DNA from: Thermoanaerobaculia bacterium
Lineage (GTDB): Bacteria; Acidobacteriota; Thermoanaerobaculia; Multivoradales; J023
Length of the DNA: 64,000 bases
Reading direction: 5' to 3'
Assembly: GCA_028066595.1 (NCBI GenBank)
Contig: JALCBJ010000004.1
Span: 111,935-175,934, forward strand
Position numbers and translations under genes: made by a program. Below are positions 33,692 to 40,799 of the stretch, in pieces. Position 1 is the stretch's first letter, and the number at the start of each line of letters is the position of its first letter. Below the pieces are notes generated by a model, which saw nothing but the letters and a program-made list of their open reading frames with translations, was not told the origin of the DNA and did not search any database.

Positions 33692-35560
33692 TCACCGGAC
33701 GACGAGGGCCTCGTCGAGGATGGGCTCGAACAGCCGTTGGAAGACGAACTCCGATCCATCATCGTTGAGATGGTGGTAGTTCGAGAATAGAAAAGTGTCG
33801 CCGTGCCGCAGTCGCACACGTCCTGCGTCATCCACGAGCAAGGCATGGGCATCGACATAGACGATGTCGTCTCGTCGAAGAGACTCCACCACAGACCGTA
33901 CCTGCGCATTGGCGGGGGGCCCGTCGGCACGCGGCGTCAAGTCGAGAGACCGGCCGGCGATCGCCTTTGCAAAAAGGAACTTGCGCATAGCCCGCCGATA
34001 CCTCTTCGGTAGATCGAGGACTGGAACCTGACCCATCACGATCACGAGATCGGAAGCTTCCGCCATCGCGACCAGGATCGAATCGAAACGCTCGGAGAAG
34101 TCCGGTTGCAGCACCTCCCCAGCCCACAGGCCGGCCACGATCACGACCTGAGGGCGCAGACGTCGCACGATGTCGGCGCGAGCCCGGTTGACGGTGGCGT
34201 GGCGTTCGTCACTCACATCGCTGACCAACGGCAAGTTCGACGTGGCGAGAGAAACACCACCGATCCCACGCTTGTTCAGGTATATATCGACGGCCGGACA
34301 GAGAACACGGGCATGGGACGACCCGATCACGGCGACCGCGACGGGCTCGTCGCGGCGGCCCATGACGATCCCATCGCCCCCCTCCTCGATCGAATCCGTC
34401 GCCTCGTACTGCCAGCCGCGGCTCAGGGCACGAGGCGAGTCGAATCCCTTCAGGGATTCGGGCATCAGCGGAGATACGGGCACCGACGCAAGCCACAGAA
34501 ATGCCGCCAACGGCAGCGCGAGGAGCACGCCGATCCAGCGGTCGGAATGTGCGAAACCGCGATGGAACGGACGCTCTACGGCGTAGTAGGAAACAGTGGC
34601 CAGCCCGAAGCTGAGGCCGACGATCGCGGCCGTGTTGGGTTCAGGATCAAGGTAGCGCAGGAAGACAAGGACCGGCCAGTGCCAAAGGTACAGCGAATAG
34701 GAAATGCGCCCCACCCAGGCGACGGGAGCCCACGACAGGATTCGAAACAGCAGTCCTGGTGCGCTGCCATAGCGCAGCAGGAGTATCGTGCCCAGGCATG
34801 GCAGCAGCGGATAGGCCCCCGGAAGCTCCGCCTGCGGAGAAATGACCCAGAACGACACCACCACCATCGCGAGCCCGGCACCGCGCAGCCACGTCCAGCG
34901 CTCGGGGCCCTCGGTCGAAGGCTCGGAACGTAGCGCCAGATAGCCACCCATCAGGAGCTCCCACATGCGTGTGGGAAGCAGAAAGAACGAAGCTTGGGTC
35001 TTGAAAGGCGTCAATCCGACACACAGACCAAAGCTGAGGATGCCAAGTACTGCGATCGTCGAGCGAAGCCGGCCGCGACTCTGGCGAGCCAGCAACAGCA
35101 GCAGGATCGGGTACACCAGGTAGAACTGCTCCTCCAACGACAGGGTCCAGGCATGCAGCAGCGCGATGTTCTCGGACGCGTTGTGCCAGTAGCCACCCGT
35201 GGTGCGCCAGAACAGGATGTTGGCGAACGAGAACAGCGACGCCACGGCCTGCCATCCCAAGTCGGCCCGTTCCGGCTGGATCAGCACCAGACCACCGACG
35301 ACGAGTACCGTCGTGACCATGAACAGGAGTGCCGGGAACAGCCGACGGATGCGACGCATCCAGAACGACGGCAGGGAGAACTCACCCCGCTCGAGCTGCG
35401 ACCGGACTAGCCTCGTGATCAGGAAGCCCGAGATGACGAAGAAGACGTCGACGCCGAGAAAGCCACCAGGCAGCCAGGCTTCGTCGAGATGAAAGACCAG
35501 GACAGCGAGGACAGCGACCGCACGGAGGCCTTCGATCTCCGGTCGGAACCTCATCGGCAC
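33692..35560 (-). CDS. Acyltransferase family 3 membrane protein with C-terminal SGNH domain (OafA/YrhL-like)
   Basis: The 622-residue protein starts with the acyltransferase-3 signature (RPEIEGLRAVAVLAVLVFH, GGFLGVDVFFVISGFLI), followed by about ten membrane helices. The periplasmic C-terminal part is an SGNH hydrolase-like domain with VIGSSHARVL in place of GDSH and a final HHLNDDGSE block holding the catalytic Asp/His. Such proteins O-acetylate surface polysaccharide or peptidoglycan (family knowledge). It may be co-transcribed with the carboxylesterase downstream. A perfect 7-bp palindrome lies 163-177 bases upstream of its start. Confidence 0.93.
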   Translation of the reverse strand: MPMRFRPEIEGLRAVAVLAVLVFHLDEAWLPGGFLGVDVFFVISGFLITRLVRSQLERGEFSLPSFWMRRIRRLFPALLFMVTTVLVVGGLVLIQPERADLGWQAVASLFSFANILFWRTTGGYWHNASENIALLHAWTLSLEEQFYLVYPILLLLLARQSRGRLRSTIAVLGILSFGLCVGLTPFKTQASFFLLPTRMWELLMGGYLALRSEPSTEGPERWTWLRGAGLAMVVVSFWVISPQAELPGAYPLLPCLGTILLLRYGSAPGLLFRILSWAPVAWVGRISYSLYLWHWPVLVFLRYLDPEPNTAAIVGLSFGLATVSYYAVERPFHRGFAHSDRWIGVLLALPLAAFLWLASVPVSPLMPESLKGFDSPRALSRGWQYEATDSIEEGGDGIVMGRRDEPVAVAVIGSSHARVLCPAVDIYLNKRGIGGVSLATSNLPLVSDVSDERHATVNRARADIVRRLRPQVVIVAGLWAGEVLQPDFSERFDSILVAMAEASDLVIVMGQVPVLDLPKRYRRAMRKFLFAKAIAGRSLDLTPRADGPPANAQVRSVVESLRRDDIVYVDAHALLVDDAGRVRLRHGDTFLFSNYHHLNDDGSEFVFQRLFEPILDEALVVR

Positions 35561-35722
35561 CGTTCATGCCCGCGACGCGCACCGGCACTCGTGTTCTGTT
35601 GGATCCACTGCCACATATCCAACGGATGGTACCGCCGTAGGCTCGAATGTCTCCGCGGCGCGCTACTCGAGATCACCAACAAACCTGCCCCCGAGCGAAA
35701 GCGCCGGGACCTACAGACACTT

Positions 35723-35737
35723 CAGCTCAATGAGCTG
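35723..35737. promoter_or_regulatory. Short palindrome, possible operator
   Basis: CAGCTCA-A-TGAGCTG is a perfect 7-bp palindrome with a 1-base centre in the 220-base gap between the acyltransferase start and the ClpP-like lipoprotein end. A one-base spacer cannot form an efficient RNA hairpin loop, so a DNA-binding site is the better reading. No regulator can be named. Confidence 0.35.
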
Positions 35738-35780
35738 ATAGGGGAGTGCCCGGCCAAACGACCGGCATAGACCCGACGGT

Positions 35781-36509
35781 TCACTCTACGGCGGTCACGG
35801 AATCTTCTCCCTCGGCCAGCTCTTGGCCCATCTCCTCGATCAGCTCGGAGAATGGGTTCTCTTCTGTCACCGCCCCGGGGAGTACTGGCTGCGTGATCAT
35901 GGCAAAGCGCTCGAGCTCGTCAGCGGTCATCCAATGCATGGCGTCGACCGGCGCGGATTCGAGCGTGAACCAGTAGAAGTCCGCAGGAATCTCGAGGGCC
36001 TCGTAGTAGTCCAGGTAGAGACGATGAGCAGGATGATCTCTCCCCAGGCTCGCGCCACTGCTTCCGTTCCCCGTGGCCCAGGAATGGACTCCAACGTAGG
36101 CTCCTTTCTCGAGGTTCCGTCGAACGCCGGCCAGGAAGAGGTCGACTCCTCCGGACGCGATCATGCCGCCGCTGGGAACGTGGGTCGCCAAGCCGCGTTT
36201 TCTGACCTCCAGGCCGAGTTGCAAATTGATCTCATCGTCGAGCGAGCCCGGAACGACCGTCAGAACCAACGTCTCGACGCCGGAAGAGGTCTCCATGACC
36301 TCGTGGAACTGCTCGAGGGTTCGTGAGTTGATCTCTCCCGCCATGTAGAGCCGGTCGCCGACGACCTGGAACTCCGTGAGCTCCTTCCGGTTGAGCACGG
36401 CTACTTCGAGCATGGTGCAGCCGGCGAGTGATATCGCAATCAGAGCGAGCGGCAGCAGCGCTCCAAACGTGGGCCGCAGCCACGGAGATGGCATTCTCTT
36501 CCGAATCAC
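35781..36509 (-). CDS. ClpP/crotonase-fold periplasmic lipoprotein (COG3904-like)
   Basis: The 242-residue product has a lipoprotein signal (ISLAGC, Cys 31). The mature part reads like the periplasmic ClpP-fold family COG3904: RLYMAGEINSRTLEQF, LVLTVVPGSLDDEIN, VRKRGLATHVPSGGMIASGG with candidate nucleophile S119, then GVHSWATG with H142. In relatives the nucleophile sits between cysteines (CxSxC); here the cysteines are replaced (A-S-G). It overlaps the aminotransferase stop by 4 bases, so the two are translationally coupled, an unusual pairing of an envelope protein with a cytosolic amino-acid enzyme. Protease activity is plausible, not shown. Confidence 0.75.
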   Translation of the reverse strand: MIRKRMPSPWLRPTFGALLPLALIAISLAGCTMLEVAVLNRKELTEFQVVGDRLYMAGEINSRTLEQFHEVMETSSGVETLVLTVVPGSLDDEINLQLGLEVRKRGLATHVPSGGMIASGGVDLFLAGVRRNLEKGAYVGVHSWATGNGSSGASLGRDHPAHRLYLDYYEALEIPADFYWFTLESAPVDAMHWMTADELERFAMITQPVLPGAVTEENPFSELIEEMGQELAEGEDSVTAVE

Positions 36510-37627
36510 GGACCCACCAGGCTGTCGCAGAATTCGCCTAACTGCTGCAGGCCCCGGGACAACGTTTCGGCCCGCTCGCCAATACCGAGCCGCAGATGGT
36601 GGTCGAGGCCATAGACGTCGCCGGGCAGCACGAGGACGCTGCGCTCCTGGCGCAGGCGCGTCGACAGGTCCGTGGAGCCGATCGGGTAGCTGTACTCGAG
36701 AAATGCCATTCCGCCGGCCTCAGGCGGCACCAATCGGAGGCGATCGGGTCGCTCCGCGATCCAGGCCTGCAACAGGTCGAGATTGGCCCGGAGCATGGCG
36801 CGATTGCGCTCCAGGATGCGCTGCCTCGTCGTTGGCTCAAGGATCTTCTGCGCCACCAGTTCGCTCACCACGCTGGTGGTAATGGTCGTGTAGTCGTTGC
36901 GATGCCAGGCGTCGGCGATGAGAGTCTCCGGGCCCACCAGCCAACCGACTCGCAGCCCTGGATGGGCCAGTGCCTTGCTCAACCCCGAAGCGACGGCCAC
37001 CTTGTCGCTGCGACCGAAAAAGCTGGGTCTCTCGATGCCGTCGAGCTCGACGCCTTTGTAGACCTCGTCGGCGTAGATCCAGGCATCGCTCGACTCCGCC
37101 AGCGCGACGATGCGATCCATTTCCTCGGGGGTCAGCGTCGCGCCCGTCGGATTGTTCGGATTGCACACCACGATCGCTTTGGTTCGATTGCTGACCACCG
37201 CCTCGAGCTCCGAGAGGTCGAGTCCCCAGCGGCTGCCATCGGAACGGAGGTGGAAGGGCTTCACCCTCACGCCGAGGGAACGAGCGAGCCCCCAGATCTG
37301 CATGTAGTTCGGCAGCATCAAAGCGATTTCGTCACCTGGCTCGAGCAGGGTCCACATGGCGAGGAAATTCGCTTCTGCCGAACCGCTGGTCACCAGAACG
37401 TTGTCGCGTCCGGTGCCTGGGTAGGACTGCCGAATCGCATCCCGCAGATCCGGCGCACCATTGGTCCAGCCGTAGGTGAGCCGGAGATCGAGCACTTCGT
37501 CGATTTCGTTCTCGTCGAGTAACTCGCGCAGCGTATAGGGATGGACACCGCTTTCCGTGAGATTGATCTCGACCTCGTTCTCCCAAAGGGATTGGAGACG
37601 CTCCAGTTTGAATTCTTCGATTTCCAT
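36506..37627 (-). CDS. Class I/II PLP-dependent aminotransferase
   Basis: The ATG at 37627 gives 373 residues. Fold-type I features are all present: the glycine-rich SGSAEANF (81-88), the asparagine in NPNNPTG, D187 in YADEVY, the PLP lysine K218 in SGLSKALAHPG and the substrate arginine in LRVGW. It transfers an amino group between an amino acid and a 2-oxoacid; the substrate is not evident. A perfect TATAAT lies only six bases upstream of the ATG, so the mRNA is probably leaderless. It is divergent from the EutB/EutC-like operon over a 46-base AT-rich gap and coupled to the ClpP-like lipoprotein downstream. Confidence 0.94.
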   Translation of the reverse strand: MEIEEFKLERLQSLWENEVEINLTESGVHPYTLRELLDENEIDEVLDLRLTYGWTNGAPDLRDAIRQSYPGTGRDNVLVTSGSAEANFLAMWTLLEPGDEIALMLPNYMQIWGLARSLGVRVKPFHLRSDGSRWGLDLSELEAVVSNRTKAIVVCNPNNPTGATLTPEEMDRIVALAESSDAWIYADEVYKGVELDGIERPSFFGRSDKVAVASGLSKALAHPGLRVGWLVGPETLIADAWHRNDYTTITTSVVSELVAQKILEPTTRQRILERNRAMLRANLDLLQAWIAERPDRLRLVPPEAGGMAFLEYSYPIGSTDLSTRLRQERSVLVLPGDVYGLDHHLRLGIGERAETLSRGLQQLGEFCDSLVGP

Positions 37628-37633
37628 GAAATC

Positions 37634-37659
37634 ATTATAGACAGATTTGTCCAATTTGG
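37634..37659. promoter_or_regulatory. Divergent promoter/operator of the aminotransferase and EutB-like genes
   Basis: On the minus strand a perfect -10 box TATAAT (37639-37634) ends six bases before the aminotransferase ATG, placing the transcript start at or next to the ATG. Beside it lie two small palindromes: GACA-GATT-TGTC (37640-37651) and CCAA-T-TTGG (37651-37659), covering the region where -35 contacts would be. The AT-rich segment stands out from its high-GC surroundings. The YheO/DauR-type regulator at 39787-40452 is the natural candidate to bind here. Confidence 0.6.
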
Positions 37660-37673
37660 TTGAGATATTCCAG

Positions 37674-38660
37674 ATGAGCCTCCCCACCCCTTATCCCGCA
37701 CCACACCTGGCGGCCGTTCGTGAAGCCGAGACTCGGATCAGGCCCTACGTCCCTCCTTCCCCCCTGGTGCTCTCGGATTCACTGTCGTCGAATGGGCGGG
37801 AGGTTCGACTGAAGCTGGAATCGCTCAATCCTTCGGGCTCGTTCAAGATCCGCGGGGCCGCAAACTCCCTGTTGCGCCTCGCGGAGCGTTCTCCCGGCAC
37901 CGGCGTCGTCACGCAGTCGAGCGGAAATCACGGTCGAGCGATCGCCTTCATGGCCGCGAAGCTCGGTTTGTCGGCGACCGTTTGCGTGTCGAACCTGGTG
38001 CCAGAAGTGAAGCGTCGAGCGATCGAGAGCCTCGGAGCGCGTACGGTGGTCGAGGGCAAGGATCAGGACGAAGCTCTGGAGGTTGCTCTCCGACTCGCCG
38101 AAGAGGAAGCGCTGCAGTTCGTTCCGGCCTTCGACGACTACGACATCATTTGTGGCCAGGGTACCCTCGGCCTCGAGTTGCTCGACCAGTGGCCCGATGT
38201 CGACACCATCTTTGTGCCGTTGAGCGGTGGTGGTCTGATCAGCGGCGTCGCCCTCGCAGCGAAGGCACTGAAACCCGAGACCGCTGTGATCGGAGTTACA
38301 GTCGATCACGGCGCAGCCATGGCCGACAGCCTGGAGGCAGGAGAGATCGTGGACGTCGAGGAGCTTCCGAGCTACGCGGACGCACTCCCTGGCGGCATTC
38401 CTCGAGGTAACCGTTACACCTTCGAGATCTGTCGGCGCCTGCTCGACGGGGTCTTGCGGATCCCGGAGTCTCGTATCGCCGCGGCCATGGTCCATGCACT
38501 CACCACCGAGAGGCTCGTTCTCGAAGGCGCCGGCGCCATCGGTCTGGCGCCCCTCTTGACGGCTGAGGAGGTATCGGACGGGAGGCGGCTGGCCGTTGTT
38601 TGTACCGGTAACAACGTCGACCTCGAAACTCTGCTCGACCTGGTTCGGCAGGCAGATTGA
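37674..38660 (+). CDS. PLP-dependent dehydratase, EutB/BhcB-like (threonine dehydratase family)
   Basis: The ATG at 37674 gives 328 residues of fold-type II PLP enzyme: the PLP lysine K58 in PSGSFKIRG, the SSGNHGRA phosphate/substrate loop, the glycine-rich PLSGGGLISG and CTGNNVD at the end. The block VEELPSYADALPGGIPRGNRYTF and LEGAGAIGLAPLL closely resemble EutB (hydroxyectoine utilization) and its relative BhcB (beta-hydroxyaspartate dehydratase) rather than ordinary IlvA; there is no ACT domain. The downstream EutC/BhcD-like gene supports a dehydratase-imine reductase pair acting on a beta-hydroxy amino acid. Exact substrate is inference. Confidence 0.9.
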   Translation: MSLPTPYPAPHLAAVREAETRIRPYVPPSPLVLSDSLSSNGREVRLKLESLNPSGSFKIRGAANSLLRLAERSPGTGVVTQSSGNHGRAIAFMAAKLGLSATVCVSNLVPEVKRRAIESLGARTVVEGKDQDEALEVALRLAEEEALQFVPAFDDYDIICGQGTLGLELLDQWPDVDTIFVPLSGGGLISGVALAAKALKPETAVIGVTVDHGAAMADSLEAGEIVDVEELPSYADALPGGIPRGNRYTFEICRRLLDGVLRIPESRIAAAMVHALTTERLVLEGAGAIGLAPLLTAEEVSDGRRLAVVCTGNNVDLETLLDLVRQAD

Positions 38661-38758
38661 GACGAACTGTCGGTTTCTGCTCGGGCTTCGACGGACGACT
38701 CGATGACGATAGCTTTCCTCCACTTTTCCAGGCCGACAGCCTTACCAGAGGGGCAAGA

Positions 38759-39781
38759 TTGAAAGAAGAAACCTCCCCGTCGCAGGCCGTACGAATCGTG
38801 ACCGAACGCGAGCTGCGTTCCTGTGTCGACCTCGACACCACTGCGTTCGGAGTGGTCGAACAGGCATTCACCTGGCTGGCCGAGACCCCGGTAGAGATGC
38901 CACCGATTCAGCATCTGTCGATCACGGAGCGCGGCGAAGCGCTGGGCGATGTCGACATCAAGAGCGCTTTCGTACCTGGTATCGACCTCTTTGCGGTAAA
39001 GATCGCTTCGGGATTCGCTTCCAACCTCGCCCTTGGCCTGCCCTCGGGAAACGGTTTGATGGTCCTGCTCGACTCACGAACGGGCCAGTGCCGAGCCGTG
39101 CTCCTCGACAACGGCTACCTCACGGATCTGCGAACCGCCCTCGCTGGCGCCGTCGCGGCCAAGCACCTCGCTCCGGCGCATGTGGAGACCGTAGGTGTAC
39201 TGGGCACTGGGCGCCAAGCCGAGCTGCAGGCACGAGCGCTTCTGTTGGCGCGCCCCTATTCGAAACTGCTGATCTGCGGCCGGACTCGGTCGCGCGCCGA
39301 AACGCTCGCCAGCCTGCTGGCGCCGAAGCTCGAAGGAGTCGCGATCGAGGTGGTGGCCGAAGCGCGCGAGGTCGTAGAGAGGAGTCAATGCGTGGTGACT
39401 ACCACGGCTGCCAGAGAACCCCTCGTGTTCGCCGACTGGCTGCATCCGGGTCTCCATTTGACGGCCATGGGCTCCGACGTTCCGGGCAAGCAGGAGCTCG
39501 ATCCCGAGGTGCTTCTGCGAGCAGATCTGTGCGTGGTCGACCGGCGAAGCCAGAGCGAGCGGCTGGGCGAGTTGCAGCACGTCGAGCCCGCGTTGCGCGC
39601 GAGCCTGACGGTCCTGGAACTGGGAAGCCTGACCAGTGGCCGTCATCCTGGCCGCACCGAGCCCGGCGCCATCACGGTCTGCGATCTGACCGGCACCGGC
39701 GTGCAGGATACGGCGATTGCCGTGCATGCCCTGCACAAGACCCAGGCCGCCGGTCGAGGTAGCGAGATCGAGCTCGGCTAG
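38759..39781 (+). CDS. Ornithine cyclodeaminase/mu-crystallin family imine reductase, EutC/BhcD-like
   Basis: A TTG at 38759 behind AGAGGGG gives 340 residues and places the family N-terminus (IVTERELRSCVDLD) properly; an open frame back to 38657 would add a non-conserved leader overlapping the EutB-like stop. Motifs: VEMPPIQHLSI, the substrate lysine in LFAVKIASGF, GLPSGNGLMVLLD, LLDNGYLTDLRTA, the NAD(P) site GVLGTGRQAE, and DLTGTGVQDTAIA. The match to EutC/iminosuccinate-reductase-type members is strong. It probably reduces the imine made by the dehydratase to an amino acid such as aspartate. Same operon as the EutB-like gene. Confidence 0.9.
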   Translation: MKEETSPSQAVRIVTERELRSCVDLDTTAFGVVEQAFTWLAETPVEMPPIQHLSITERGEALGDVDIKSAFVPGIDLFAVKIASGFASNLALGLPSGNGLMVLLDSRTGQCRAVLLDNGYLTDLRTALAGAVAAKHLAPAHVETVGVLGTGRQAELQARALLLARPYSKLLICGRTRSRAETLASLLAPKLEGVAIEVVAEAREVVERSQCVVTTTAAREPLVFADWLHPGLHLTAMGSDVPGKQELDPEVLLRADLCVVDRRSQSERLGELQHVEPALRASLTVLELGSLTSGRHPGRTEPGAITVCDLTGTGVQDTAIAVHALHKTQAAGRGSEIELG

Positions 39782-39786
39782 GCGGC

Positions 39787-40452
39787 CTACCTCTCGAGCT
39801 TGGCGAGATCGTTGTAGACGGTCGACCGGGATACTCCGAGCACGTTGGCAACGTAGTTGGCCGAGGATTTGGCCTGAAAGGCGCCCGCCTCTTTGAGCGC
39901 GAATACGAGCTGGGAACGCTGGTCGCGGGTCAGGCGTGTGAGATGAAGGGACTGCTCTTCGAGGTGTTGGCGGACAAACGCGTCGATACGCTGCTGCCAG
40001 TCGTCGTCGAAAAGTGCGTCGAAGGAGGCCGAGCTCTCGACGGCGTCGAGGAAACGCTTGCCGACCGCCAAGAACTCGCGCAGCGCAGTCACCTCGAGGT
40101 TGATGCACAGGAGGCCGACGGCGTCTCCCTGGGGATCTCGCAGTACGGAGGAGACGTATTTGGTTTCTCGGCCCTCGAGGGTGGTCTTGCGAAAGGGACC
40201 ATTGACCTCGGAGCCGGCGGCCAGACCCTCGACGTCGTCGATTCCCGAATCATCGCCAACCTGGCGCCCCGAGTAGTTGTTGAAGATAGCGGCGATACAG
40301 TTACGCCGAGAGTCGTGCACGACCACTTCAGCATGGGGATACATCAATTTGGCGATCGCTTCGGCAGTACCGAAGTACTGTCGAAGAGGCTCGTCGTGGC
40401 TACGTTTGGAATCGCTCAATGCTCTTGCATCACCAGGCTCTGAAATCGTCAA
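39787..40452 (-). CDS. YheO/DauR-type transcriptional regulator (PAS-like plus HTH)
   Basis: About 221 residues from a TTG at 40452 (a TTG at 40419 is an alternative; the frame runs back into the tRNA gene, so the longer version is excluded). The N-terminal YheO-PAS domain has LMYPHAEVVVHDSRRNCIAAIFNNYSGRQVGD and TKYVSSVLRDPQGDAVGLLCINLEVT; the C-terminal HTH is VANVLGVSRSTVYNDLAKLE. DauR, a relative, controls D-arginine catabolism that includes an ornithine-cyclodeaminase-like enzyme (family knowledge). It is convergent with, and five bases from, the EutC-like gene, so it is the likely local regulator. Confidence 0.9.
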   Translation of the reverse strand: MTISEPGDARALSDSKRSHDEPLRQYFGTAEAIAKLMYPHAEVVVHDSRRNCIAAIFNNYSGRQVGDDSGIDDVEGLAAGSEVNGPFRKTTLEGRETKYVSSVLRDPQGDAVGLLCINLEVTALREFLAVGKRFLDAVESSASFDALFDDDWQQRIDAFVRQHLEEQSLHLTRLTRDQRSQLVFALKEAGAFQAKSSANYVANVLGVSRSTVYNDLAKLER

Positions 40453-40548
40453 CGCAGCCCCGGACCGAATCCTTCCCGGGCCCGAGAGAGAGCCAGGAGG
40501 CCGACGACCTCTTCTCCAGCGCCTCCTGCCGTCAACCAACGAAAATAG

Positions 40549-40625
40549 TGGTACCGCCGCCCCGGGTTGAACGGGGGACCTCTTGATCCACAATCAAGCG
40601 CTCTAACCAGCTGAGCTACGGCGGC
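40549..40625 (-). tRNA. tRNA-His (anticodon GUG), CCA encoded, with A73
   Basis: A full cloverleaf folds: acceptor 40625-40619 with 40559-40553, D stem GCTC/GAGC, anticodon stem CTTGA/TCAAG around TTGTGGA (anticodon GUG), variable loop AGGTC, T stem CCCCG/CGGGG with loop TTCAACC, then A73 and an encoded CCA. Two points are odd for tRNA-His: the first pair is G1:U72 rather than G-C, and the discriminator is A rather than C, so the genome-encoded G at -1 cannot form the usual G-1:C73 pair. A consensus sigma70 promoter lies just upstream, so it looks like a working gene. Confidence 0.97.
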
Positions 40626-40640
40626 CCCGGCAGGGCGCGT

Positions 40641-40669
40641 ATCCTACTCACGCGGTGGCGTGATGTCAA
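40641..40669 (-). promoter_or_regulatory. Sigma70 promoter of tRNA-His
   Basis: On the minus strand a perfect -35 TTGACA (40669-40664) is followed by a 17-base spacer and the -10 TAGGAT (40646-40641). The tRNA begins 15 bases after the -10 box. The match and spacing are near-consensus for a housekeeping sigma factor. Confidence 0.88.
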
Positions 40670-40799
40670 AGGTTGCAAGGCCGAATTCGGCACTGCTGCG
40701 GTACTCTTGGCAGGCCTCTTGGCGAGCTCGTAGGGCCTGCTCTGGCCCGCACGGGAGCGCCCTGCTACCTCTTACTTCCCTCCGTCCAGGAGTTGTCCG

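Noticed and set aside
37674-39781. A hydroxyectoine degradation operon
   Set aside because: EutB/EutC resemblance is strong, but DoeA/DoeB/EutD-type genes and transporters are absent, so the pathway cannot be asserted.
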